In this document: one piece after another, positions 1 through 7,897 of the stretch
How positions within the stretch are numbered: the stretch's first letter is position 1
How the letters are laid out: every line of letters begins with the position of its first letter
NCBI GenBank assembly: GCA_018241725.1
Contig: JAFEDI010000094.1
Coordinates: 1 to 55,481, forward strand
Direction of reading: 5' to 3'
DNA: 55,481 nucleotides
From: Pseudomonadota bacterium
Lineage (GTDB): Bacteria; Pseudomonadota; Gammaproteobacteria; Burkholderiales; Rhodocyclaceae
Program-made: the position numbers and the translations under genes
Notes under the pieces: generated by a model
What the model was told of the DNA's origin: nothing
The model's database searches: none
The model's input: the letters and a program-made list of their open reading frames with translations, nothing else

Positions 1-342
1 AGCGGCGGGATCGAGCAGGTCACGCAGGCGGTGGGCCAGATGGACGAGGTGACGCAGCAGAACGCGGCGCTGGTGGAAGAGGCCGCGGCGGCGGCCGAGA
101 GCCTGGAAGACCAGGCCCGCAGCCTTGTCCGTGCGGTGGCCATGTTCCGTCTGCAATCTGGTGCGCAGGTCACCCAGCCGGCTCCGCCGGTGGTGGAGTC
201 TGCTCCGGCCAGTAATGTATCAAGGTTGCCCGAGCGTTCTGCACGGCCTGCCGTGGTGCGTGCCGCACCACCCTTGCCCAAGATCCGTCGTACGGGTGGT
301 GCTGTCGGCAGCGATGTCGATGATGAGTGGGAAGAATTTTAG
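1..342 (+). CDS. Methyl-accepting chemotaxis protein, C-terminal end (partial)
   Basis: This is the last 113 residues of a chemoreceptor whose start lies before the window. The visible part opens with the distal signalling helix (SGGIEQVTQAVGQMDEVTQQNAALVEEAAAAAESL), typical of the end of the MCP signalling domain that contacts CheW and CheA. A linker of about 50 residues rich in proline, alanine and valine follows. The protein ends in DEWEEF, which fits the xWxxF form of the C-terminal pentapeptide that tethers CheR (and CheB) in high-abundance receptors. The cheR gene starts 11 bases downstream, which agrees with this reading. The sensor part is not visible, so the ligand is unknown. Confidence 0.93.
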   Translation, partial: SGGIEQVTQAVGQMDEVTQQNAALVEEAAAAAESLEDQARSLVRAVAMFRLQSGAQVTQPAPPVVESAPASNVSRLPERSARPAVVRAAPPLPKIRRTGGAVGSDVDDEWEEF

Positions 343-353
343 AGAGCTGCTGA

Positions 354-1298
354 ATGTCGGAAAAACCGTTTTCTTCCCGTAGCCCGTTGCCACCAGCGGG
401 CGGGGCGGTATCGCGTCCTGCTGCGGTACGGCCTGCCCCTGCAGGTGTCCCGCACATGCCTGCCGCAGCTAATCCGGAGCGCGAGTTTCAGTTTTCGGCG
501 GCCGATTTTGAACGTGTCCGTGATTTGATCTATCGCCATGCGGGCATCTCGCTGTCGCCGATCAAGCAGGACATGGTGTACAGCCGTCTGGCCCGCCGTC
601 TGAGGGCGAGGGGGGACCGCACGTTCAGTGAATATCTCGATCGAGCCCAGCGCGAGCCGCAGGAATGGGAAACCTTCGTCAATAGCCTGACCACCAATCT
701 GACTTCTTTTTTCCGGGAGGCTCATCACTTCGAGATTCTGGCCGAACGGCTCAAGAAGCACACTGCACACGCGCCATTCCGTATCTGGTGCAGCGCCGCG
801 TCGACGGGCGAAGAGCCATACAGTCTGGCCATTACAGCCTGCGAGGCTTTCAACAGTCTGAGCCCGCCGGTGCATATCGTTGCCACTGACATCGATACCA
901 ATGTACTGGCGACGGCGGCTAAAGGTGTCTATGGGCTGGATCGCGTTGAGCGTTTATCGCGGGAACGTATGCAGCGTTTCTTCCTGAAAGGGACGGGAGC
1001 GCAGGACGGCAATGCCCGGGTGCGGCCGGAATTGCAGCGCCTGATCGAGTTCCGGCGCATCAACCTGCTGGACAAGAGCTGGTCGGTACAGGGCCCCTTC
1101 GACGCGTTGTTTTGCCGCAACGTGATGATCTATTTCGACAAGCCGACCCAGCATGGCATCCTCCAGCGATTCGTGCCGCTGTTGAAGCCGGAAGGCCTGC
1201 TGTTTGCCGGACATTCGGAGAGCTTCCTGCATTCGGCGGATCTGTTCCGCTCTCTTGGCCGGACTGTTTATGAAAGGGCCGACGCTCGTGCACGCTGA
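354..1298 (+). CDS. cheR: CheR chemoreceptor glutamate methyltransferase
   Basis: The 314-residue protein methylates glutamates on chemoreceptors using S-adenosylmethionine, which drives adaptation. An N-terminal extension of about 40 proline- and alanine-rich residues precedes the CheR helical domain (FSAADFERVRDLIYRHAGI, about residues 45-65). The methyltransferase fold follows, with the SAM-binding stretch WCSAASTGEEPYSLA near residues 142-158 and the late motif DALFCRNVMIYFD near residue 252. Length matches the family apart from the extension. It begins 11 bases after the receptor gene and overlaps the start of cheD, so the three are probably co-transcribed. The ATG at 354 has only a weak purine-rich site before it. 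Confidence 0.96.
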   Translation: MSEKPFSSRSPLPPAGGAVSRPAAVRPAPAGVPHMPAAANPEREFQFSAADFERVRDLIYRHAGISLSPIKQDMVYSRLARRLRARGDRTFSEYLDRAQREPQEWETFVNSLTTNLTSFFREAHHFEILAERLKKHTAHAPFRIWCSAASTGEEPYSLAITACEAFNSLSPPVHIVATDIDTNVLATAAKGVYGLDRVERLSRERMQRFFLKGTGAQDGNARVRPELQRLIEFRRINLLDKSWSVQGPFDALFCRNVMIYFDKPTQHGILQRFVPLLKPEGLLFAGHSESFLHSADLFRSLGRTVYERADARAR

Positions 1299-1902
1299 TC
1301 CGGGGTATGTGGAACACCTAGCGCACAATCGTTATTTCGGCCGGACCTTCGACTGCGATGCGGTGAAGGTTTTGCCGGGCGAGTACTTCGTGACTACGTC
1401 CGATATTGTGCTGGTTACCGTGCTCGGCTCCTGTGTAACTGCTTGTGTGAGGGATAGGGATAAAGGCTTGGGGGGTATGAACCATTTCATGCTGCCGGAG
1501 AACGGCGGTGATGGCGGCGTGCTATCGTCGTCGGCGCGCTATGGCGCCTACGCAATGGAAGTGCTGCTCAACCACTTGCTCAAGCTGGGGGCCCGGCGCA
1601 GTAGCCTGGAGGCCAAGGTATTCGGTGGAGGTAAGGTGCTGGCGAGTCTGACGCAGGCTCAGGTTGGGGAAAAGAACGCGGAGTTTGTGCTGAATTACCT
1701 CAAGACTGAACGCATACCGATCGTGGCGCAGGATCTACTCGACATTTATCCGCGTAAGGTCTATTTCTTCCCGGCCAGTGGGCGCGTCATGATGAAGAAA
1801 CTGGTGCGCGTGAAGAATGACACGCTCATCGAACGTGAGCGCGAATATGAGGCCCGCTTGCGGCGTGACAATGTACAAGGTGACGTTGAACTCTTTGGCT
1901 GA
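1270..1902 (+). CDS. cheD: CheD chemoreceptor glutamine deamidase
   Basis: CheD deamidates selected receptor glutamines to glutamates and in some bacteria binds CheY-P phosphatases. The protein is about 210 residues. It carries the family signature LGSCVTACVRD, with the catalytic cysteine at about residue 55, and GGMNHFMLP, with the catalytic histidine at about residue 72. I chose the ATG at 1270, which overlaps the last 29 bases of cheR. A GTG at 1288, with a GAAAGGG stretch nine bases ahead of it, is an equally plausible start. The frame stays open further upstream, but only inside cheR. Position between cheR and cheB fits an adaptation operon. Confidence 0.94.
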   Translation: MKGPTLVHADPGYVEHLAHNRYFGRTFDCDAVKVLPGEYFVTTSDIVLVTVLGSCVTACVRDRDKGLGGMNHFMLPENGGDGGVLSSSARYGAYAMEVLLNHLLKLGARRSSLEAKVFGGGKVLASLTQAQVGEKNAEFVLNYLKTERIPIVAQDLLDIYPRKVYFFPASGRVMMKKLVRVKNDTLIEREREYEARLRRDNVQGDVELFG

Positions 1903-1940
1903 CGGGACGTTGGGGTTCCGTCCTGATCTGGAAGTGAAGC

Positions 1941-3041
1941 ATGACAATCAAGGTTCTCGTCGTCGACGACTCTGCATTGATGCGCAGTCTGTTGTCGGAG
2001 GTGATCAATTCTGCCCCCGACCTGGAGGTTGTGGGCGTGGCCCCCGATCCCATCGCCGCCCGCGAGATGATCAAGACCCTCAATCCGGACGTCCTGACAC
2101 TCGATATCGAGATGCCCCGCATGGATGGTCTCGACTTCCTGGCGCGCCTGATGCGATTGCGTCCGATGCCGGTGGTGATGATTTCGAGCCTCACAAAGCA
2201 TGGGTCCGAAGCGACCCTGCAGGCGCTGGAGCTTGGTGCTGTCGATTTCCTGCCCAAGCCGAAGTTCGATCTGCCGAGCGGCATCGAGGCTTATCGTATA
2301 GATATTTGTGACAAGATCCGGGCTGCTCATGGTGCCCGACTGCAGTCCAGGGTATCGGTGACGCCGGCATCGATGGGAGCCACTTCCTTGCTGAAAGAGA
2401 GTTCCGCGCCTGTCTCGAGCAGCGCAGGCGGGCTGCCTGAAAGGGTTCTCCAGGAACGTCTGGTCCTGATCGGCGCTTCCACGGGCGGCACCGAAGCGAT
2501 CAAGGAGGTGCTATGTTCCTTACCGGCCCAAATGCCGGGTATCCTGCTCGTGCAGCATATGCCCGAGATGTTTACCGCATCTTTTGCCAAACGCCTTGAC
2601 GGCTTGTGCCGGTTAAGAGTCAAGGAGGCGGAACATGGCGAGCGGGTGATGCCGGGAACCGCTTATCTGGCTCCCGGGCATTCCCATTTGTTGGTGCGTC
2701 GTTCTGCAGGTGGTTACGTGTGCGAACTGGCTCAATCGGAACCGGTGAACCGGCATCGACCGGCCGTGGACGTCCTGTTCCATTCGGCGGCAAGTCAAGT
2801 CGGGGCCCATGGCATAGGTGTGATTCTGACCGGGATGGGGAAGGACGGGGCGCAGGGCATGCTGGCCATGCATAAGGCCGGTGCGTGGACGATTGGACAA
2901 GACCAGGATTCCTGCGTCGTTTACGGCATGCCGCGAGAGGCTGCCAGCGTTGGCGCGCTCGATGAGGTCGTTCCCCTGAAGGACGTCGGTCAGCGTGTGC
3001 TGGCTCGCCTGAGGGGCGGCGAGCGGCGCGGAAAAGCTTAA
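1941..3041 (+). CDS. cheB: CheB receptor methylesterase/deamidase response regulator
   Basis: This 366-residue protein has an N-terminal receiver domain with phospho-acceptor Asp at about residue 55 ([12 protein letters not shown]) and acidic residues VVDD near the start. A linker joins it to the C-terminal methylesterase domain. That domain shows the GASTGG nucleophile loop (Ser near residue 180), the histidine motif VQHMPEMF, and the late [13 protein letters not shown] motif carrying the catalytic Asp. When phosphorylated by CheA it removes receptor methyl groups, opposing CheR. It follows cheD by 38 bases. All catalytic motifs appear intact. Confidence 0.97.
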   Translation: MTIKVLVVDDSALMRSLLSEVINSAPDLEVVGVAPDPIAAREMIKTLNPDVLTLDIEMPRMDGLDFLARLMRLRPMPVVMISSLTKHGSEATLQALELGAVDFLPKPKFDLPSGIEAYRIDICDKIRAAHGARLQSRVSVTPASMGATSLLKESSAPVSSSAGGLPERVLQERLVLIGASTGGTEAIKEVLCSLPAQMPGILLVQHMPEMFTASFAKRLDGLCRLRVKEAEHGERVMPGTAYLAPGHSHLLVRRSAGGYVCELAQSEPVNRHRPAVDVLFHSAASQVGAHGIGVILTGMGKDGAQGMLAMHKAGAWTIGQDQDSCVVYGMPREAASVGALDEVVPLKDVGQRVLARLRGGERRGKA

Positions 3042-3099
3042 AATGCGCTGGCGATAGCTGCAGGCATGTCGCCACAGTGGGCAATAGCAGAGGCATTAC

Positions 3100-3405
3100 A
3101 TGGATACTACAGTCAGCACCCAGCAGAACCAGGCCCGGATCCAGCTTTCGGGCCGCTTCGATTTCAACTCCCATCGGGAGTTTCGCGATGCCGTCGACCG
3201 GGCCTTGAGCAGTCCGGATACCTCGGAAGTGGCGGTGGATCTGGCCAACGTCGCCTATCTCGACAGTTCTGCACTCGGAATGCTGTTGATGCTGCGGGAT
3301 AAGGCCAAGGGGGCCGGCAAGACGGTCCGGTTGGCCAACGCGAAGGGCAGCGTTCATCAGGTTCTCGAGATCGCTAATTTCGGCAAGCTGTTTCCCATCG
3401 ATTGA
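3100..3405 (+). CDS. STAS-domain protein (anti-sigma factor antagonist type)
   Basis: The 101-residue protein is a single STAS domain of the SpoIIAA/RsbV kind. The conserved phosphorylatable serine lies in VAYLDSSALGMLLML, around residues 62-66. Such proteins bind partner anti-sigma factors or kinases in a phosphorylation-dependent way. No cognate switch kinase or phosphatase is present in this window. Its place between cheB and a chemoreceptor suggests a role tied to motility. In Pseudomonas, the STAS protein HsbA binds the anti-sigma factor FlgM, and the same link is a possibility here, not shown by the sequence. The ATG at 3100 has a modest AGAGG ahead of it. Confidence 0.88.
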   Translation: MDTTVSTQQNQARIQLSGRFDFNSHREFRDAVDRALSSPDTSEVAVDLANVAYLDSSALGMLLMLRDKAKGAGKTVRLANAKGSVHQVLEIANFGKLFPID

Positions 3406-3501
3406 GGGGCGTGTTCTACGTTCGGCACCCCGGCGGTGGAATTCTGCAGTTGGTGTTGGAGAGGGTGTGACGGATTTGCGATCTGACGCACCGGGCAATT
3501 T

Positions 3502-3528
3502 TAAAGTTCTGTTTCGGCCAGCCGATAA
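3502..3528 (+). promoter_or_regulatory. FliA (sigma-28) promoter for the chemoreceptor gene
   Basis: TAAA at 3502-3505 is followed by exactly 15 bases and then GCCGATAA at 3521-3528. This is a perfect match to the sigma-28 flagellar consensus. It lies about 135 bases ahead of the receptor start at 3664. The 258-base gap (3406-3663) that holds it has no convincing gene. Within the leader there is also a small GC-rich hairpin at 3611-3624 (AGGCGC, two-base loop, GCGCCT) without a T-run. FliA itself is encoded at 17275. Confidence 0.88.
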
Positions 3529-3663
3529 ATGGGCGACGTTCATGCGACCTGCAGATGACAGGGCATGGGCGGAGGCTCCGGCGCGCGGGGGGCGTGCTGG
3601 TTCCCGGGGGAGGCGCTTGCGCCTGCCCATACCCATTTCAATACACGGGGTTGGCCGGACATC

Positions 3664-5343
3664 ATGCAAATTCAGCTTTTTTCAATCATTGCCGGTCTGA
3701 TCGTTGCGGGAGGCAGCGTCGGCATCGGATTGGCTTTTGGTACTCCTCTGGGTGCGGGTCTTGTCGCCGCGGGGCTAGTCTTTGGCTTTGTGGTCGGCGT
3801 TGTTGTACTGACCGTTATCCGTTCGATGTTCGTGCAGCCCTTGGCAGAGTTGCACGGCACCATCAAGGCGATGCACAAGGATGGGGATCTTTCTCGTCGC
3901 GCACCTGTTTCGAGTGGTAAGGTCGGTGAGGTCGAGGCCGTTTTCAATGAATTGATCGGCAGCTTTCAGGGAATCGTCGGCAAGGTGATTTTCGATGCTC
4001 AACGGGTGTCGGAGGCGGCGGATCTGCTGTCCGGTCATGCGGGTAACGTGGCCGAGGGCTCTGGCAGCCAAAAAAGTGCCGCGGAAAGCATGGTGGTGGC
4101 CATCGAGCAGATGACGGCAGGCGTCAATGCCGTTGCTGACCATGCCAGCCAGACGGCTACCAACGCCCAGGTGGCACGTGAGTTGTCTATCAAGGGGGCG
4201 GAGATCGTGACCAGCGCGTCGCGGGAGATCGAGCAAATTGCCCGCTCGGTCGAGGATTCCGCCCAGGTCATTTCTGCGCTCGGGGAACGTTCCGAAGCTA
4301 TCAGCGGCATCGTCAAGGTCATCCGAGAAATTGCCGATCAGACCAATCTGCTGGCCCTCAATGCTGCCATCGAGGCTGCCCGTGCGGGTGAGCAGGGACG
4401 TGGTTTTGCCGTGGTGGCGGACGAGGTCCGCAAACTGGCGGAGCGGACCTCGTCGGCGACGACCGAGATCAGTACGATGATCTCCGCGATCCAGTCCGAA
4501 ACGAAGACGGCCATTGCCTCCATCGACGCAGGCAGCGCCCAGGCCCACGCAGGGGCGGCGCTGGCCCAGAAGGCGGCAGACTCCCTTCAGCAGATCAATG
4601 AGGGGGCCCAGCAGACGATGGAGAAGGTCGACGCCATCGCCGAGGCGATCAACGCGCATAGCCGCGAGGCCGATCAGATCGTTGGCCATGTGCGGGAAAT
4701 CATGGAAATGGTCGGCCGCAATTCCGTGGGTGCTCAGGAAACCCTCGACGAGGCTTCCAGCCTGAGTGGGCTGGCTGTCAATCTCAAGGAGATCAGCCGC
4801 GTATTCAAGCTCGGTCCCCAGGGCGAGCAGGCGATGAGTGTTCACAAGAAGATGCCCAGCGTGGCACGGGAAGCGGCCCGACAGATCGGTCAACTCCTTG
4901 AGCAGGCCATCGCCTCTGGTCAGGTCAGTGAGGCCGACGCTTTCGACGACAGCTACAAACCGATTCCCAATACCCGTCCGCAGAAGTACAGTACGCGCTT
5001 CGATGCATTGACCGACCGGCTCTTCCCTGCTGTGCAGGAGCGTCTGCTGGATGGCAACGCTGAAATGGTATACGCCATCGGTACCGACCGTAACGGCTAC
5101 GTGCCAACCCACAACAAGCGCTTCAGTCAGGCGCTGACGGGGGATTACGAGAAGGATTTCGTTGGTAACCGGGGCAAGCGGATCTTCGATGATCCAGTTG
5201 GAAAGCAGTGCGGAAAGCACGAAATGCCGTTCCTGATCCAGACGTATCGACGTGATACCGGCGAGATCATGCATGACATTTCTGCACCGGTTTACGTCAA
5301 TGGACGTCACTGGGGAGGCTTCCGGATCGGCTATCGGGCCTGA
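3664..5343 (+). CDS. Methyl-accepting chemotaxis protein with C-terminal sensor-like domain
   Basis: With the ATG at 3664 the protein has 559 residues. Two hydrophobic segments (about residues 4-22 and 28-50) form a short hairpin with almost no periplasmic loop. A HAMP-like stretch follows, then the signalling domain with the conserved hairpin tip ([18 protein letters not shown] near residues 225-245). After the signalling helices comes an extra C-terminal domain (about 405-559) with conserved-looking motifs [40 protein letters not shown] and [10 protein letters not shown] have seen such C-terminal modules in other proteobacterial receptors and regard it as a PAS/Cache-like cytoplasmic sensor. 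The ligand is unknown. There is no CheR-binding pentapeptide. An upstream in-frame ATG at 3565 would add 33 residues with no domain support. Confidence 0.93.
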   Translation: MQIQLFSIIAGLIVAGGSVGIGLAFGTPLGAGLVAAGLVFGFVVGVVVLTVIRSMFVQPLAELHGTIKAMHKDGDLSRRAPVSSGKVGEVEAVFNELIGSFQGIVGKVIFDAQRVSEAADLLSGHAGNVAEGSGSQKSAAESMVVAIEQMTAGVNAVADHASQTATNAQVARELSIKGAEIVTSASREIEQIARSVEDSAQVISALGERSEAISGIVKVIREIADQTNLLALNAAIEAARAGEQGRGFAVVADEVRKLAERTSSATTEISTMISAIQSETKTAIASIDAGSAQAHAGAALAQKAADSLQQINEGAQQTMEKVDAIAEAINAHSREADQIVGHVREIMEMVGRNSVGAQETLDEASSLSGLAVNLKEISRVFKLGPQGEQAMSVHKKMPSVAREAARQIGQLLEQAIASGQVSEADAFDDSYKPIPNTRPQKYSTRFDALTDRLFPAVQERLLDGNAEMVYAIGTDRNGYVPTHNKRFSQALTGDYEKDFVGNRGKRIFDDPVGKQCGKHEMPFLIQTYRRDTGEIMHDISAPVYVNGRHWGGFRIGYRA

Positions 5344-5366
5344 TCCGCAGCGTTCCCGAGAAAGTC

Positions 5367-5390
5367 CGGCTCGCCTGTGCGGGCCGTTTT
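5367..5390 (+). terminator. Rho-independent terminator after the chemoreceptor
   Basis: CGGCTCGC (5367-5374), a CTGT loop and GCGGGCCG (5379-5386) pair over eight positions with one G-T pair, and four T residues follow directly. It lies 24 bases after the receptor stop codon and before the sigma-28 promoter of the cheV genes. Confidence 0.6.
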
Positions 5391-5428
5391 GTCATTATGC
5401 AGAGGCGTGAAATGGTGTTTGACGGTCC

Positions 5429-5455
5429 TCAAGATTGTTTGCACCCCGCCGATAT
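5429..5455 (+). promoter_or_regulatory. Probable FliA (sigma-28) promoter for cheV-cheV-cheY-cheZ-cheA
   Basis: TCAAGATT at 5429 resembles the TAAAGTTT -35 element. Fifteen bases after its first four comes GCCGATAT at 5448-5455, which differs from GCCGATAA only at the last base. It stands 61 bases ahead of the first cheV and just after a terminator, where a new transcription unit is expected. Confidence 0.72.
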
Positions 5456-5515
5456 TGCTTCCAAGTCGAGGCCTGCCCCATCTGGATGGCAGGTGGTCTG
5501 CGACGGAGAGTGAGC

Positions 5516-6484
5516 ATGTCCGAACTTCTCAAGAACATTGATGCGCGTACCCGACTGGCGGGTACAAACAAGCTCGAGATCCTGCTGTTTACCCTCGGGG
5601 TCGATCCCCGTACTGGCCGGCGTGAGACCTTCGGCATCAATGTCTTCAAGGTCCGCGAAGTCATGCGGACGCCGCCGATCACTGCTGCGCCGGAAATGCC
5701 ATCATCGGTGGAAGGGATGGTGAGCCTGCGCGGCGTGTTGGTGCCAGTCGTCGATCTGGCCAAGTATGCGGGCATGGGGAGTGATGGTCCGCGCGACATC
5801 ATGATTGTCACCGAGTACAACGGACACACCCAGGGTTTTCTGGTTGAGGCGGTGGATACCATCCTGCGCCTGGACTGGTCGCAGATGCGGGTGCCGCCGG
5901 AAATGCTGACCGCCAATCTGGGCGGCTTGGTCACTGCGGTGACGGAACTGCCTGGCCCCAAGCTGGTGATGTTGCTGGACGTGGAAAAGGTCCTGTCCGA
6001 AACCACCCGCTACGACGACGAGTTTCTCTTCAAGGGCATTGAGCCGATTGCTGCCGACGAGCCGCCGACGGTTTATTTTGCCGATGACTCCTCCGTGGCC
6101 CGCAAGCAGATCGAGCGTACGCTCGATGCCTTGGGGATCCGCTACGTGGGGGCCGTGAATGGACGCCATGCTTGGGAGGAGCTCGAGAAGCTGGCCAGCT
6201 TCGCCGCCTCGAGTGGGCGCAAGGTCAAGGACCTGCTGGCCCTGATCCTCACCGATGTGGAAATGCCCGAGATGGACGGCTACATCCTGACGAAGCGGAT
6301 CAAGACCGACCCGCGCTTCGAAGGAATTCCGGTGATCATGCATTCGTCGCTGTCTGGCATGTCCAACCAGCAACTTGGCCGCTCGGTAGGCGTCGACGAA
6401 TACGTGGCTAAATTCGAGCCGCAGCGACTGGCCGAAGTCCTGCGCCGTTTGATCATCCTGCGCACCGCAGCCAAGGCGGACTGA
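5516..6484 (+). CDS. cheV: CheV-type coupling protein (CheW-receiver fusion), first copy
   Basis: The 322-residue protein joins an N-terminal CheW-like coupling domain (about residues 20-165, with FGINVFKVREVMRTPPI and GMVSLRGVLVPVVDLAKY) to a receiver domain (about 185-320). The predicted phospho-acceptor Asp lies in LILTDVEMPEMDGYILTKRIK. CheV proteins link receptors to CheA and may act as a phosphate sink or in adaptation. I chose the ATG at 5516, eight bases after a GGAGAG site. An in-frame GTG lies six bases earlier. The second CheV follows after 15 bases. No separate cheW is present in this window, so coupling by these proteins may matter. Confidence 0.95.
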   Translation: MSELLKNIDARTRLAGTNKLEILLFTLGVDPRTGRRETFGINVFKVREVMRTPPITAAPEMPSSVEGMVSLRGVLVPVVDLAKYAGMGSDGPRDIMIVTEYNGHTQGFLVEAVDTILRLDWSQMRVPPEMLTANLGGLVTAVTELPGPKLVMLLDVEKVLSETTRYDDEFLFKGIEPIAADEPPTVYFADDSSVARKQIERTLDALGIRYVGAVNGRHAWEELEKLASFAASSGRKVKDLLALILTDVEMPEMDGYILTKRIKTDPRFEGIPVIMHSSLSGMSNQQLGRSVGVDEYVAKFEPQRLAEVLRRLIILRTAAKAD

Positions 6485-6499
6485 AGGAAGTAGAGGAGC

Positions 6500-7456
6500 A
6501 TGATGAGCATGGATCATGTCGATCGTGGACTGCTTGAAGCCGTTGATGCCCGCACGAAGCTGGCGGGCTCCAACCGCATGGAAATCCTGCTGTTCTCCCT
6601 GGGTACCCAGGAGATCTTCGGGATCAACGTGTTCAAGGTCCGGGAAGTGTCCCGCACCCCCTTCATAACCAAGGCGCCCAACATGCCGATTGGCGTGGAA
6701 GGGCTGATCTCCCTGCGCGGCAACGTCATTCCGGTACTGGCCCTGGCCAAGATCATGGGGATCTCCGCCCCCGGCGATCCGCTGGGCGGCTCGATGATGG
6801 TTACCGAGTACAGCAAGCGCACGCTGGGTTTTCTGGTGCACGAGGTGGACCGCATCATCCGCGTCGAATGGGACAAGGTGCGGGCACCCGACAACGTCAC
6901 GTCGTCCGGCCATCACTTCATCACCGCCATCACCGAACTGCAGGACGGCAAGCTGGTGTCCATCCTCGACGTGGAAACCATCCTCGCCAGCACCTTCGGT
7001 GAGGCCATTGTTGGGCAGATCCACCCGCTGGAAGGCGGGCAGGACGCCACGGTGTTCTTCGTCGATGATTCGGCGGTTGCCCGCAAGAAGATCGTGGAAA
7101 CCCTGGACAAGCTCGGCGTGCGTCACAAGCACGCGCTCAATGGCCTGGAGGCTTGGACCCGCCTTGAAGGGATGGCGACCCATGCCCAGCAGCGTGGTGC
7201 CAGCCTGTCCGATGAACTCAACCTCATTCTGGTCGACGCGGAAATGCCCGAGATGGACGGCTACGTGTTGACCCGCAACATCAAGTCGGACGCCCGCTTC
7301 GAGGGCATTCCGGTTGTCATGCACTCGTCCCTGTCGTCGGAGGCCAACCGCGCGATGGGTAAAAGTGTCGGTGTCGATTCCTACGTGGCCAAATTCGACG
7401 CCGAAGTCCTGGCTGACACCCTGCGCCCCTTGCTGATGCGGGCCTACCGGGATTGA
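6500..7456 (+). CDS. cheV: CheV-type coupling protein (CheW-receiver fusion), second copy
   Basis: This 318-residue paralogue has the same layout as its neighbour: a CheW-like domain with FGINVFKVREVSRTPFI and GLISLRGNVIPVLALAKIMG, then a receiver with LILVDAEMPEMDGYVLTRNIK. The two align along their whole length, including YVAKFDAEVLADTLRPL near the end against YVAKFEPQRLAEVLRRL, so they arose by tandem duplication. They differ clearly in the coupling domain, which suggests different receptor partners. A good AGAGGAG site precedes the ATG at 6500. cheY follows after 15 bases. Confidence 0.95.
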   Translation: MMSMDHVDRGLLEAVDARTKLAGSNRMEILLFSLGTQEIFGINVFKVREVSRTPFITKAPNMPIGVEGLISLRGNVIPVLALAKIMGISAPGDPLGGSMMVTEYSKRTLGFLVHEVDRIIRVEWDKVRAPDNVTSSGHHFITAITELQDGKLVSILDVETILASTFGEAIVGQIHPLEGGQDATVFFVDDSAVARKKIVETLDKLGVRHKHALNGLEAWTRLEGMATHAQQRGASLSDELNLILVDAEMPEMDGYVLTRNIKSDARFEGIPVVMHSSLSSEANRAMGKSVGVDSYVAKFDAEVLADTLRPLLMRAYRD

Positions 7457-7471
7457 ACGGAGATCAACAAT

Positions 7472-7870
7472 ATGTCGGACCCCAAGATGAAATTTCTCGT
7501 TGTCGATGACTTTTCGACCATGCGGCGGATCGTCCGCAATCTCCTGAAGGAACTCGGCTTCACCAACGTGGACGAGGCGGAGGACGGGCAGATTGCGCTG
7601 CAGAAGCTCAACTCCCTGCCGTTCGACTTTGTCGTGACGGACTGGAACATGCCCAACATGGATGGTCTGACCCTGCTGCAGAACATCCGTGCGACCCCGG
7701 CCCTGAAGCACCTGCCGGTGCTGATGATCACCGCCGAAGCGAAGAAGGAAAACATCATCGCGGCGGCCCAGGCCGGAGCCAGCGGCTACATCGTCAAACC
7801 CTTCACGGCAGCAACCCTTTCCGAAAAGCTCGAGAAGATTTTCGAAAAGATGGGCAAGAAAGCTGCCTGA
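7472..7870 (+). CDS. cheY: CheY chemotaxis response regulator
   Basis: The 132-residue single receiver domain is phosphorylated by CheA and then binds the flagellar switch to change motor rotation. The key residues are present: Asp12-Asp13 (VVDD), phospho-acceptor Asp57 in [12 protein letters not shown], Thr in MITAEA and Lys in IVKPF. Length and sequence are those of the enterobacterial CheY type. cheZ, for its phosphatase, follows after 27 bases. Confidence 0.97.
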   Translation: MSDPKMKFLVVDDFSTMRRIVRNLLKELGFTNVDEAEDGQIALQKLNSLPFDFVVTDWNMPNMDGLTLLQNIRATPALKHLPVLMITAEAKKENIIAAAQAGASGYIVKPFTAATLSEKLEKIFEKMGKKAA

Positions 7871-7897
7871 AGGTAGCTGATCAGACGGAAATCCATC

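Noticed and set aside
3611-3624. GC-rich hairpin as a terminator of the STAS gene
   Set aside because: No T-run follows, and it lies downstream of the sigma-28 promoter inside the receptor leader.
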